From: DASTQL01 sp035462375
Lineage (GTDB): Bacteria; Actinomycetota; Actinomycetes; Jiangellales; Jiangellaceae
Assembly (NCBI GenBank): GCA_035462375.1
Contig: DATHUJ010000181.1
Coordinates: 1 to 37,847, forward strand
Direction: 5' to 3'
Length of the DNA stretch: 37,847 bases
This document shows, piece by piece, positions 14,358-22,190 of this stretch. Each line of letters opens with the position of its first letter. The stretch's first letter is position 1. A model generated the notes under the pieces. It ran no database searches. It was given only the letters and a program-made list of their open reading frames with translations, and was not told the DNA's origin. Both the position numbers and the translations under genes were made by a program.

Positions 14358-14776
14358 CCCCGACGTACGACTCGGTCGAGGTGGGTACCGAGGTCCCGGC
14401 CCAGGAGTACGTCGTGACCCGGTCCGACCTGGTCCGCTACGCGGGCGCCTCCGGCGACTTCAACCCGATCCACTGGAACCAGCGCTTCGCGACCTCGGTC
14501 GGGCTGCCCGACGTGATCGCCCACGGCATGCTGACCATGGCCCTCGCGGGCCGGGCGCTGACCTCGTGGGCCGGCGATCCCGGTGCCCTCGTCGAGTACG
14601 GGGTGCGGTTCACGCGACCGGTCGTCGTCCCCGACGACGAGACGGGCGCCCGGCTGGTGGTCACGGGGCGCGTGGCGGAGAAGCGTGACGACGGGACGGT
14701 ACGGGTGGACCTCACCGCAACGTCCGGGGGGGACAAGGTCCTGTCGCAGGCGCGGGCGGTCGTCCGGCTGCGCTGA
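14354..14776 (+). CDS. hadB: MaoC-type (3R)-hydroxyacyl dehydratase catalytic subunit (HadB-like)
   Basis: This is a 140-residue hot-dog protein with the hydratase-2 catalytic motif YAGASGDFNPIHWN, giving the Asp35/His40 dyad, followed by GLPDVIAHGMLTMALAGR. It is the catalytic partner of the preceding gene. The start is a GTG overlapping the hadA stop. In mycobacteria the order is rpmG-hadA-hadB-hadC; here no hadC follows, and the next gene is murB behind its own leaderless-type promoter. The expected reaction is dehydration of 3-hydroxyacyl-ACP (or CoA) to the trans-2-enoyl form. Confidence 0.88.
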   Translation: MTPTYDSVEVGTEVPAQEYVVTRSDLVRYAGASGDFNPIHWNQRFATSVGLPDVIAHGMLTMALAGRALTSWAGDPGALVEYGVRFTRPVVVPDDETGARLVVTGRVAEKRDDGTVRVDLTATSGGDKVLSQARAVVRLR

Positions 14777-14807
14777 GCCGCCATGAGCTGCCATGGCCGG
14801 CCCGCCG

Positions 14808-14813
14808 TAGGCT
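14808..14813 (+). promoter_or_regulatory. Leaderless-type -10 element (TAGGCT) for murB
   Basis: TAGGCT ends eight bases before the GTG at 14822, and no Shine-Dalgarno sequence lies between. This argues for that GTG over the in-frame ATG at 14783. Confidence 0.5.
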
Positions 14814-14821
14814 CTGCACCC

Positions 14822-15856
14822 GTGCCCGAGACCCCGGACACCCGACTCGCTGACCTGACCACGCTGCGGCTGGGCGGTCCGGTCGGTCGTCTCGTGGAGA
14901 CCGCGACCACCGAGGAGCTGATCGAGACCGTGGCCGCGGTCGACGCCGCCGGCGAGCCCTGCCTGGTGCTCGGTGGCGGCAGCAACCTCGTCGTCGGCGA
15001 CGACGGGTTCCCGGGAACGGTCGTGCGGATCGCCACGCGCGGCGTCCGCGTGGAGTCCCTCGACAGCTGCGCAGGGGCCTCCGTCCGCGTCGCCGCGGGT
15101 GAGGACTGGGACGCACTCGTCGCACGTGCCGTCGGCGAGGGTTGGGTCGGCGTCGAGGCGCTGTCCGGCATCCCCGGACTCACCGGCGCGACCCCCATCC
15201 AGAACGTCGGCGCCTACGGCCAGGAGGTGGCCGACACCGTCTCCCGGGTACGGACGTGGGACCGGGCGTCACGCGAGTACCGGACCTTCGCCGCGGCGGA
15301 CTGCGGCTTCACCTACCGGGACAGCCGCTTCAAGGGGACCGATCGCTGGGTCGTGCTGGAGGTCGTCTTCCAGCTCCCGCTCGGGGACCGGTCCGCCCCG
15401 GTCCGGTACGCGGAGCTGGCGCGGCGCCTCTGTGTCGCGCCGGGCGACCGGGCCCCGCTGGCCGAGGTCCGGGACGCCGTGTTGGCCCTCCGCGCGGGCA
15501 AGGGGATGGTTCTCGACCCCGACGACCCCGACACCTGGAGTGCGGGGTCGTTCTTCACCAACCCGGTGGTGCCTCCCGCGCTCGTGCCCGACGGGGCCCC
15601 TGCGTGGCCGCAACCCGACGGGAGGGTCAAGACGAGCGCGGCCTGGCTCATCGAGCGCGCCGGCTTCGGCAAGGGGTACCCGGGCCCGGGTGGCCGGGTC
15701 GCGGTGTCGGGGAAGCACACGCTCGCCCTCACCAACCGGGGCGGTGCGTCGACGGCCGACCTGCTGGCGCTGGCGCGTGAGGTGCGGGACGGGGTCCGCG
15801 ACCGCTTCGGTGTCGAGCTGGTCAACGAGCCGGTGCTGCTGGGCGTGTCGCTGTAG
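14822..15856 (+). CDS. murB: UDP-N-acetylenolpyruvoylglucosamine reductase
   Basis: MurB reduces UDP-GlcNAc-enolpyruvate to UDP-MurNAc with NADPH and FAD in cytoplasmic peptidoglycan precursor synthesis. The 344-residue protein shows the FAD-binding segments TTLRLGGPVGRLVE and LVLGGGSNLVVGDDGF. The core GVEALSGIPGLTGATPIQNVGAYGQE follows. The catalytic serine is in SAGSFFTNPVV (Ser243), and the glutamate is in LVNEPVLLG (Glu336). These fit a type I enzyme. The start is the GTG at 14822, directly behind TAGGCT. It is the only cell-wall gene in the window. A 234-base non-coding stretch with degenerate tandem repeats follows. Confidence 0.96.
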   Translation: MPETPDTRLADLTTLRLGGPVGRLVETATTEELIETVAAVDAAGEPCLVLGGGSNLVVGDDGFPGTVVRIATRGVRVESLDSCAGASVRVAAGEDWDALVARAVGEGWVGVEALSGIPGLTGATPIQNVGAYGQEVADTVSRVRTWDRASREYRTFAAADCGFTYRDSRFKGTDRWVVLEVVFQLPLGDRSAPVRYAELARRLCVAPGDRAPLAEVRDAVLALRAGKGMVLDPDDPDTWSAGSFFTNPVVPPALVPDGAPAWPQPDGRVKTSAAWLIERAGFGKGYPGPGGRVAVSGKHTLALTNRGGASTADLLALAREVRDGVRDRFGVELVNEPVLLGVSL

Positions 15857-15895
15857 TCGTCCGGCTGCGGCCGGGCATCGGCGCGGGCGGGCCCT

Positions 15896-16061
15896 CGTGA
15901 TCGGCGGGTGCCTCCGGTCCCGCGAGGCGCGACCCGGCCAGCACGGTGATCAGGACCGCGATCCCCGGACGGGGGCGCCGTGATCGGCGTGAACCCGTGT
16001 TCCCGCGGGACGGTGCCGAGAACGCACGGTGATCTTGTGGGACGCGGGCCCCGAGATGCCG
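15896..16061 (+). repeat. Degenerate tandem repeat, two units of 83 bp
   Basis: Two units (15896-15978, 15979-16061) share CGTGATCGGCG at their starts, TCCCGCG in the middle and GCACGGTGATC at offset 45, all exactly 83 bases apart; the rest is diverged. The second unit contains the palindrome TCCCGCGGGA. It lies between murB and the SDR gene and shows no coding signs. Confidence 0.5.
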
Positions 16062-16090
16062 AGATCCCGGGGTCGTGTGACGGTGACCCC

Positions 16091-16792
16091 ATGACCCGTC
16101 TCGACGGAGCATCGGTCCTCGTCGCCGGCGCCACCGGTGGCCTCGGCGCCCCCATCAGCCGTCGGCTGGCGGCAGCCGGCGCGCGACCGACGCTGGTGGC
16201 GCGCTCGGCGGACCGCCTCGAAGCCCTGGCCGACGAGCTCGGTGGAGCGGCCACTGCGGCCCTCGACCTGCGGGAGCCCGCAGCGGCGACCGCGGCCGTC
16301 GATGCCGCCGTACGGGCGCACGGCAGGCTCGACGGTCTGGTCTTCGCGGCGGGGGTCGTGGCGTTCGGCCCGGCGGTGGAGACCGACGACCGCACGATGG
16401 GGCACCTGCTGGAGCTCAACGTCCTCGCCCCCGTGCGGCTGCTCCGGTCCGCGGTGCCGCACCTCGAGCGGGCGGCGGGGGACCGGGGGTCGGCCTTCGT
16501 GGCGAACATCTCCGCGGTGGTGGCGGAGCGGCCCACGGCCGGGATGGCCGCGTACTCGGCCAGCAAGGCCGCGCTCACGGCGTACGACGTCGCGGCGGCG
16601 CGTGAGCTGCGCAGACGCCGGGTCCACGTCCTCGACGTGCGTCCACCACACACGGAGACCGGTCTGGCCGGCCGGCCGATCTCCGGGGAGCCGCCGCGCC
16701 TGCCCACCGGCCTGGACCCCGAGGACGTGGCGCGGCGCGTGCTCGCCGCCGTGGAGGCCGACGAGCGGGACCTGCCCGCGGCCGCCTTCTGA
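16091..16792 (+). CDS. Short-chain dehydrogenase/reductase (classical SDR)
   Basis: This is a 233-residue NAD(P)-dependent oxidoreductase. The cofactor motif is VAGATGGLGAPISRRL (GATGGLG at 13-19). FAAG at 85-88 stands in for NNAG, and the catalytic set is Ser141 (ANISAVVAER) and Tyr155/Lys159 (YSASK). A basic residue after the second strand (LVARSADR) suggests NADP(H). The substrate is unknown. The ATG at 16091 is the first suitable start, though its ribosome site is poor. The gene ends 12 bases from the convergent adenosine deaminase-like gene. Confidence 0.88.
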   Translation: MTRLDGASVLVAGATGGLGAPISRRLAAAGARPTLVARSADRLEALADELGGAATAALDLREPAAATAAVDAAVRAHGRLDGLVFAAGVVAFGPAVETDDRTMGHLLELNVLAPVRLLRSAVPHLERAAGDRGSAFVANISAVVAERPTAGMAAYSASKAALTAYDVAAARELRRRRVHVLDVRPPHTETGLAGRPISGEPPRLPTGLDPEDVARRVLAAVEADERDLPAAAF

Positions 16793-16804
16793 CCCCGAGG
16801 ACGG

Positions 16805-17833
16805 TCAAGCAGGCCCGGCCGGGCCCGCCAGCCACTCGTCGATGCCGGCGAGCAACCGGTCCCGGACGTCGGCGGGTGCCCGGGAGCCCGTCACCGAGGC
16901 CCGGGCCAGCCCGGCCAGCTCGTGGTCGGCGAGGCCGTGGACGTGCCTCGCCATCTCGTACTGGTCCAGCAGCCGGGACCCGAAGAGGAGGGGGTCGTCG
17001 GCGCCGAGCGCCACGGGTGCACCGGCCCGGACCAGCGTCGGCAGTGGCACGGCGGCTGCGGAGGGGTAGACCCCGAGTGCCACGTTGGAGGCCGGGCAGA
17101 CCTCGAGCGTCACCTGCGCCTCCACGACCCGGTCCAGCAGGGCCGGGTCCTCCACCACCCGGACGCCGTGCCCCAGCCGGTCGGCTCCCAGCCGGTCGAG
17201 GCAGGCCCGCACGCTGTCAGGCCCCTGCAGCTCGCCTCCGTGGGGTACTGACAGCAGCCCCGCGTGTGCGGCGATCCGGAAGGCGGGCGCGAACTCCCCC
17301 GTCACACCCCGCCGCTCGTCGTTGGAGAGCCCGAAGCCCACCACACCACGGCCGGCGTACTGGGCCGCCAGGCGGGCGAGCGTCCTGGCGTCCAGCGGGT
17401 GCCGGGTCCGGTTGGCGGCGACGACCACGGCCACGCCGGTCCCCGTCTCCGCGGCGGCCTTGCGTGCGGCGTCGAGGACGAGCTCGGTGAACGCGGTGAC
17501 GCCCCCGAACCGGGCCGCATAGCCCGACGGGTCGACCTGGATCTCCAGCCAGCCGGATCCTTCCGCCGCGTCGTCGGACGCCGCCTCCAGCAGCAACCGG
17601 CGGACGTCCGACTCGGTGCTGAGCACCGCCCGGGCCGTGTCGTAGAGGCGCTGGAAGCGGAACCACCCCTTCTCGTCGGCAGCGGACAGGTGCGGCGGCC
17701 AGTGGTCCCGCAGGGCGTCGGGCAGCCGGACCCCGTGCTGCTCGGCGAGCTCGACCAGCGTCTCGTGACGCATCGAGCCGGTGAAGTGCAGGTGCAGGTG
17801 GGCCTTGGGGAGCGCCCGTAGGTCTCGTGGCAT
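16805..17833 (-). CDS. Adenosine deaminase-like metal-dependent deaminase
   Basis: The product is a 342-residue TIM-barrel amidohydrolase. Metal and catalytic motifs are in order: HLHLHFTGS (His14, His16), HGGE (His198, Glu201), RLGHGVR (His222), EVCPASN (244-250), and GADDPLLFG (Asp279, Asp280). Classical enzymes hydrolyse adenosine to inosine in purine salvage. Here the residue two after the second metal histidine is Thr18, in HFTGS, where well-studied adenosine deaminases have Asp or Glu that helps bind the ribose 5' hydroxyl. The substrate could therefore differ. It is the last gene of a minus-strand group, 16 bases after the Gfo/Idh gene. I use the ATG at 17833; the frame is open further upstream only as a shadow of that gene. 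Confidence 0.85.
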   Translation of the reverse strand: MPRDLRALPKAHLHLHFTGSMRHETLVELAEQHGVRLPDALRDHWPPHLSAADEKGWFRFQRLYDTARAVLSTESDVRRLLLEAASDDAAEGSGWLEIQVDPSGYAARFGGVTAFTELVLDAARKAAAETGTGVAVVVAANRTRHPLDARTLARLAAQYAGRGVVGFGLSNDERRGVTGEFAPAFRIAAHAGLLSVPHGGELQGPDSVRACLDRLGADRLGHGVRVVEDPALLDRVVEAQVTLEVCPASNVALGVYPSAAAVPLPTLVRAGAPVALGADDPLLFGSRLLDQYEMARHVHGLADHELAGLARASVTGSRAPADVRDRLLAGIDEWLAGPAGPA

Positions 17834-17849
17834 CCGACGGCCCGGACGG

Positions 17850-18878
17850 TCAGAGCTCGACGGTGCTGCCGCTGTCGGAGCTGCGCCGCGCCGCCTCGAG
17901 CACCCGCAGGACCTCGACCGCGTCGGCGGGGTCGACCGGTGGCGGGGTCCCGTCGACCAACGCGGACAGCACCGCGGGGTAGAAGTAGCGCCACCGGCCC
18001 GTCTCGCTCGGCACGCTCGCCACGTCGTTGCCTCGGTGCAGCCGCCCCCACCGCTCCTCGGGTTCGATGCCGAAGCCGGGGTCGTCCGCCGCGAGGCCGG
18101 AGCGCAGCTGGTCCTCCTGCGAGTCGAGGACGTCGACGACGTAGGCGCCGCGTTCGGCGAGGACCCGCCGCCGTGGCCCCGGCGCACCGAAGACCGAGCC
18201 GACCGACACGTGGCTCACCGCACCTCCCGTGTGGGTCAGCGCCAGGAACGCCTCGTCGTCCGACCCACCGCGTCGGGCGGCGATCTCGGCGTGCACCCAC
18301 CCCACCGGACCGAAGAGCTGGACGGACTGGTCGACGAGGTGTGTGCCCAGGTCCAGCAGGGTCCCCCCGCCCTGCTCGGTCGGGTTGCGATCGCGCCACT
18401 TGGCCGGGTCGAGCTCGGGTCGCCAGCGCTCGAACCGCGTCTCGTGCCGGAAGACCCGGCCGAGGGTCCCGTCCTCGACCAGCCGGGCCAGCGTGAGCTG
18501 GTCGGAGTCCCACCGCCGGTTGTGGAAGACCGTGAGGAGCCGGCCCACCGATCTGGCGTGCGAGACCAGCGCCTCGGCCGCGGCGCTGCTCGTGGCCAGT
18601 GGCTTGTCGACCACCACCGCGGCGCCCGCGTCGAGGGCGGCTCGGGCCTGCCCCGCGTGCTGACCGTCCGGGCTGGCCACCACGACGAGGTCCGGGCGCA
18701 GGTCGCCCAGCAGTGCGTCCAGGTCGGGGACTGCCCGGGCTCCCGGGTGCGTCGCGGCGAGCCGCTCCGCCCGCTCCGCGGACCGGGTCACCGCCGCGAC
18801 CACCGCCATGCCCGGGCAGGCCCGCACCAGCCCGCCGTGGAAGACCTCGCCGGACAGGCCGTACCCCACAAGCCCCAC
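17850..18878 (-). CDS. Gfo/Idh/MocA family oxidoreductase (YdgJ-like)
   Basis: This is a 342-residue NAD(P)-dependent sugar- or inositol-type dehydrogenase. The Rossmann start is GLVGYGLSGEVFHG, the conserved DKP lies at 91-93 with the catalytic lysine, and GTLLDLGTHLVDQ holds Asp176 and His180. The stretch FHNRRWDSD is typical of the YdgJ/scyllo-inositol dehydrogenase-like subgroup. The real substrate is not readable. The GTG at 18878 is the only convenient start, but it places the first beta strand at the very N-terminus and has no ribosome site, so the start is uncertain. It lies between the aminotransferase and the deaminase genes on the same strand. Confidence 0.82.
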   Translation of the reverse strand: MGLVGYGLSGEVFHGGLVRACPGMAVVAAVTRSAERAERLAATHPGARAVPDLDALLGDLRPDLVVVASPDGQHAGQARAALDAGAAVVVDKPLATSSAAAEALVSHARSVGRLLTVFHNRRWDSDQLTLARLVEDGTLGRVFRHETRFERWRPELDPAKWRDRNPTEQGGGTLLDLGTHLVDQSVQLFGPVGWVHAEIAARRGGSDDEAFLALTHTGGAVSHVSVGSVFGAPGPRRRVLAERGAYVVDVLDSQEDQLRSGLAADDPGFGIEPEERWGRLHRGNDVASVPSETGRWRYFYPAVLSALVDGTPPPVDPADAVEVLRVLEAARRSSDSGSTVEL

Positions 18879-18928
18879 GCGTACGGGAGGTCGCTCGCCC
18901 CCTACTCGTACGGGGGCGGGCCCGGCGG

Positions 18929-20158
18929 TCAGCGTGCCTCCCCGAGCAGCCGCTGCAGGCGGGTGACGCCCTCCACCAGGTCGTCGTCGCCCAGCGCGTA
19001 GGACAGCCGGAGGTAGCCGCTGGGGCCGAACGCCTCACCGGGCACGACGGCGACCTCGACCTCCTCGAGGACCAGTTCCGCCAGCTCGGCGCTCGTGGTC
19101 GGCCTCCGGCCCCGCAGCTCGCGGCCGAGCAGCCCCTTGACCGAGGGGTACGCGTAGAAGGCACCCTCCGGCTCGGGGCAGGTCACGCCGTCGATGGCGT
19201 TGAGCATGTCGGTCATGGTGCGTCGGCGGCGGTCGAAGGCCTCCCGCATCCGCTCGACGGCCGACAGGTCGCCGGAGACTGCCGCGAGGGCGGCCCGCTG
19301 GGAGACGTTGGCGACGTTGCTCGACAGGTGGGACTGGAGGTTCGCCGCCGCCTTGACCACGTCGACCGGGCCGATCATCCAGCCGACCCGCCAGCCGGTC
19401 ATCGCGTAGGTCTTGGCGACCCCGTTGAGCACGACGCAGATGTCGGCGAGCTCGGGCACCTCGACCGGCAGCGAGCTGAACAGCGCGTCGCCGTAGGTGA
19501 GGTGCTCGTAGATCTCGTCCGTGACCACCCAGAGGCCGTGCTCGAGCGCCCACCCGCCGATGCCGCGGACCTCGTCGGGGGAGTGGACGGCGCCGGTCGG
19601 GTTGGACGGCGAGCAGAACAGCAGCACCTTGGTCCGGTCCGTACGGGCGGCGTCGAGCTGGTCGACGGACACGCGGTAGCCCTGGGCCTCGTCGGCGAGA
19701 ACCTCGACGGGGACCCCTCCCGCGAGCCGGATGGCCTCCGGGTAGGTGGTCCAGTACGGCGCGGGGAGCAGGACCTCGTCACCCGGGTCGAGCAGGGTCG
19801 CGAAGGCCTCGTACACCGCCTGCTTGCCACCGTTGGTGACGAGCACCTGCGAGGGTGCCACGGCGAAGCCGGAGTCCCGGCGGGTCTTGTCGGCGACGGC
19901 CTCGCGCAGCTCGGGCAGCCCGGCGGCGGGGGAGTAGCGGTGGTTGCGAGGGTCCCGGCAGGCCGCGACGGCCGCCTCGACGACGTAGTCCGGGGTCGGG
20001 AAGTCCGGCTCGCCGGCGCCGAAGCCGATCACCGGCCGCCCGGCCGCCTTGAGCGCCTTGGCCCGGGCGTCGACGGCGAGGGTCGCGGACTCGGCGATGG
20101 AGCCGATCCGGGTCGAGATGCGCGGCCGGGACGTGCGGAGAGTCGCGGCGGAGTCCAT
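18929..20158 (-). CDS. aspC: Aspartate aminotransferase-type PLP enzyme (class I)
   Basis: This is a 409-residue fold-type I aminotransferase. Markers are GFGAGEPDFPTPDYV near the N-terminus, SNPTGA (Asn186), VVTDEIYEHL (Asp214), the PLP lysine Lys249 in GVAKTYAMTGWRVGW, and YLRLSYAL near the C-terminus with the carboxylate-binding arginine. This matches the I-gamma-type aspartate aminotransferases that stand upstream of tRNA-Trp-secE-nusG in many actinobacteria. It would interconvert aspartate/2-oxoglutarate and oxaloacetate/glutamate. The ATG at 20158 has CAGGAT six bases upstream and no ribosome site, so it may also be leaderless. It is divergent from the tRNA-Trp promoter. Confidence 0.9.
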   Translation of the reverse strand: MDSAATLRTSRPRISTRIGSIAESATLAVDARAKALKAAGRPVIGFGAGEPDFPTPDYVVEAAVAACRDPRNHRYSPAAGLPELREAVADKTRRDSGFAVAPSQVLVTNGGKQAVYEAFATLLDPGDEVLLPAPYWTTYPEAIRLAGGVPVEVLADEAQGYRVSVDQLDAARTDRTKVLLFCSPSNPTGAVHSPDEVRGIGGWALEHGLWVVTDEIYEHLTYGDALFSSLPVEVPELADICVVLNGVAKTYAMTGWRVGWMIGPVDVVKAAANLQSHLSSNVANVSQRAALAAVSGDLSAVERMREAFDRRRRTMTDMLNAIDGVTCPEPEGAFYAYPSVKGLLGRELRGRRPTTSAELAELVLEEVEVAVVPGEAFGPSGYLRLSYALGDDDLVEGVTRLQRLLGEAR

Positions 20159-20201
20159 GCCGCCATCCTGGCACTGCGGCCCGGCCCCCGGGGCAGCGGA
20201 G

Positions 20202-20232
20202 TTCGACCCGCGCCGCGCCGACCACGTACACT
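20202..20232 (+). promoter_or_regulatory. Probable promoter for tRNA-Trp-secE-nusG
   Basis: TTCGAC (20202-20207) and TACACT (20227-20232) are spaced by 19 bases. Transcription would start near 20239, about 65 bases before the tRNA. It faces away from the aminotransferase gene. Confidence 0.5.
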
Positions 20233-20305
20233 CCAGTGCCTGGTGGTCGTCGACCCCTGCGCCAGCCTGCCCGGCAGCTGTCGCGGACCTGCGGCCGCCG
20301 GTCCA

Positions 20306-20378
20306 AGGGCAGTAGCTCAACTGGCAGAGCACCGGTCTCCAAAACCGGCGGTTGGGGGTTCGAGTCCCTCCTGCCCTG
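20306..20378 (+). tRNA. tRNA-Trp (anticodon CCA)
   Basis: This is a 73-nt tRNA. The acceptor AGGGCAG pairs with CTGCCCT, the discriminator is G, the anticodon CCA lies at 20339-20341, and the T loop is TTCGAGT. The 3' CCA is not encoded. It lies just ahead of secE, as in many actinobacteria. Confidence 0.96.
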
Positions 20379-20450
20379 CTGGGGGTCTCCGACCTACGGC
20401 AGGCCCACCATCGCCGTCCGCCAGGGCGGCCCGACTGCGAGGTACCACCA

Positions 20451-20726
20451 GTGACGGAGACGCGCGGCCACACCGCCACGCCCGAGCGCGGCCGTCCCCC
20501 GGGACGGGGCGGTCGCGGCATGCTCGCCCGCCTGCGTGCGTGGCCGTCCCGCGCGGCGCTGTTCGTGCGCCAGGTCGTGGCCGAGCTCCGCAAGGTGGTC
20601 TACCCGACCCGCAACCAGCTGCTCACCTACACCGCCGTCGTCCTGGTCTTCGTGGGCGTGATGATCGCGATCGTCTCCGTCCTCGACCTGATCTTCGGCT
20701 GGGCCACGCTCGCCGTCTTCGGCTGA
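20451..20726 (+). CDS. secE: Preprotein translocase subunit SecE
   Basis: This is a small tail-anchored subunit of the SecYEG channel, 91 residues. A basic Pro/Gly-rich N-terminal part is followed by the amphipathic helix VRQVVAELRKVVYPTRNQLLTYT, which holds the conserved K-V-x-x-P-T signature. A single membrane helix spans about 60-85. The start is a GTG at 20451 with GAGG ten bases upstream. The longer in-frame opening would run into tRNA-Trp. nusG follows 39 bases later. Confidence 0.95.
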   Translation: MTETRGHTATPERGRPPGRGGRGMLARLRAWPSRAALFVRQVVAELRKVVYPTRNQLLTYTAVVLVFVGVMIAIVSVLDLIFGWATLAVFG

Positions 20727-20765
20727 GCAGACCCCACGACCGTCCCCGGAGGAAGAGTCACCACC

Positions 20766-21599
20766 GTGTCCGACCAGCAGCGCTACGACGAGACCACCGT
20801 GCCCCCCGCCGACCAGGCGGAGGACGCCACCGGTCTGGTCGAGGACGCGCCCGTGCCCGAGGCGCCCGCCGGCGAGGCCCCGGACGCTCAGGCCCCGGCC
20901 GAGGACGCCGCGGACGCTCAGGCTCCGCTCGAGGAGGCCCCGGGCGCCGATGCGCCGGAGCCCCCCGCCGGCGCCGAGGCCGAGGCGGCGCGCGGTGGCG
21001 AGCCCCGGGAGGACGCCGATCCCCTCGAGGAGTTCCGTCGCGTGCTGCGCAGCAAGCCGGGCGACTGGTTCGTCGTGCAGACGTACTCCGGCATGGAGAA
21101 CCGCGTCCGGGCCAACCTGGAGAACCGCATCGGCAGCCTCAACATGGAGGACTACATCTTCGAGGTCGTCGTCCCGCAGGAGGAGGTCGCCGAGATCCGC
21201 AACGGTCAGCGCCGGCTGGTCAAGCGCAACCGATTCCCCGGCTACGTCCTGGTGCGCATGGACATGAGCGACGAGTCCTGGGCGGCCGTCCGGCACACCC
21301 CGGCGGTCACGGGCTTCGTCGGCCACGCCCACCAGCCGCTGCCCCTGACCCTGGACGAGGTCGAGCGCTGGCTCGCGCCGGAGGTCACGGTCGAGCGCAA
21401 GCCGAAGGAGAAGCAGCCGGTGGAGGTCGTGGACTTCCAGGTCGGCGACTCCGTCATGGTCGTCGACGGGCCGTTCGCGACGCTGCACGCGACGATCAAC
21501 GAGATCAACCCCGACTCGCAGAAGGTCAAGGGCCTGGTCGAGATCTTCGGCCGGGAGACCCCGGTCGAGCTCTCCTTCACCCAGATCCAGAAGCTCTAG
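20766..21599 (+). CDS. nusG: Transcription termination/antitermination factor NusG
   Basis: The 277-residue protein has an NGN domain starting with GDWFVVQTYSGMENRVRANLENRI at about residue 99 and a C-terminal KOW domain (FQVGDSVMVVDGPFATLHATINEI). NusG binds the RNA polymerase clamp and links it to Rho or to ribosomal protein S10. The first 90 residues are a low-complexity acidic extension of Ala, Pro, Glu and Asp repeats (DAQAPAEDAADAQAP). Long acidic N-termini are common in actinobacterial NusG and are probably disordered. The start is a GTG with GGAGGAAG upstream. rplK follows after 57 bases. Confidence 0.96.
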   Translation: MSDQQRYDETTVPPADQAEDATGLVEDAPVPEAPAGEAPDAQAPAEDAADAQAPLEEAPGADAPEPPAGAEAEAARGGEPREDADPLEEFRRVLRSKPGDWFVVQTYSGMENRVRANLENRIGSLNMEDYIFEVVVPQEEVAEIRNGQRRLVKRNRFPGYVLVRMDMSDESWAAVRHTPAVTGFVGHAHQPLPLTLDEVERWLAPEVTVERKPKEKQPVEVVDFQVGDSVMVVDGPFATLHATINEINPDSQKVKGLVEIFGRETPVELSFTQIQKL

Positions 21600-21656
21600 C
21601 AGGCGTCCCGCTGCGCGTCGCGGCGGGGGACCACTCCACCACCAGTAAGGACCCGC

Positions 21657-22088
21657 ATGCCCCCGAAGAAGAAGATCGCAGGCCTGATCAAGCTCCAGAT
21701 CCAGGCCGGTGCCGCGACCCCCGCGCCGCCCGTGGGCCCGGCCCTCGGCCAGCACGGTGTCAACATCATGGAGTTCTGCAAGGCGTACAACGCCGCCACC
21801 GAGGCGCAGCGCGGCAACGTGGTGCCGGTCGAGATCACCGTGTACGAGGACCGCTCGTTCACCTTCGTGACCAAGACCCCGCCCGCGGCCAAGCTGATCC
21901 TCAAGGCCGCCGGCGTCGAGAAGGGCTCCGGCGAGCCGCACAAGACCAAGGTCGCGACGATCACCCGTGACCAGGTCCGCGAGATCGCCGAGACCAAGAT
22001 GCCCGACCTCAACGCCAACGACCTCGATGCCGCCGAGAAGATCATCACCGGGACCGCCCGGCAGATGGGCATCACGGTCGAGGGCTGA
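21657..22088 (+). CDS. rplK: 50S ribosomal protein L11
   Basis: The 143-residue protein matches L11 along its full length. It has an N-terminal domain with the flexible proline-rich segment (LIKLQIQAGAATPAPPVGPALGQHGVNIMEFCK) and a C-terminal rRNA-binding domain (GEPHKTKVATITRDQVREIAETKMPDLNANDL). L11 forms the GTPase-associated centre, the site of thiostrepton and of stringent-response sensing. The ATG at 21657 has AAGG ahead. It is probably co-transcribed with rplA. Confidence 0.97.
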   Translation: MPPKKKIAGLIKLQIQAGAATPAPPVGPALGQHGVNIMEFCKAYNAATEAQRGNVVPVEITVYEDRSFTFVTKTPPAAKLILKAAGVEKGSGEPHKTKVATITRDQVREIAETKMPDLNANDLDAAEKIITGTARQMGITVEG

Positions 22089-22143
22089 GACCCGCACCCG
22101 CACCACCAGTGGCAGGGCCCGCTTCGGCCCGTACCACGCCTCC

Positions 22144-22170
22144 CTCCCGTACGGGAGACTCCCCGTACGG
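22144..22170 (+). promoter_or_regulatory. Twin CGTACG palindromes between rplK and rplA
   Basis: CTCCCGTACGGGAG (22144-22157) is a perfect 14-bp palindrome, followed at once by a second CCGTACGG. They sit 20-50 bases before the rplA start. They could fold as an RNA hairpin for L1 autoregulation or bind a protein; neither role is shown. Confidence 0.4.
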
Positions 22171-22190
22171 CCTGTCGACAGGAGCAGCAC

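Noticed and set aside
15969..16090. Earlier in-frame starts for the SDR gene (for example GTG at 15980)
   Set aside because: The extra residues would be encoded by the tandem repeat region and precede the normal SDR N-terminus. The ATG at 16091 places the cofactor motif at residue 13 as usual.
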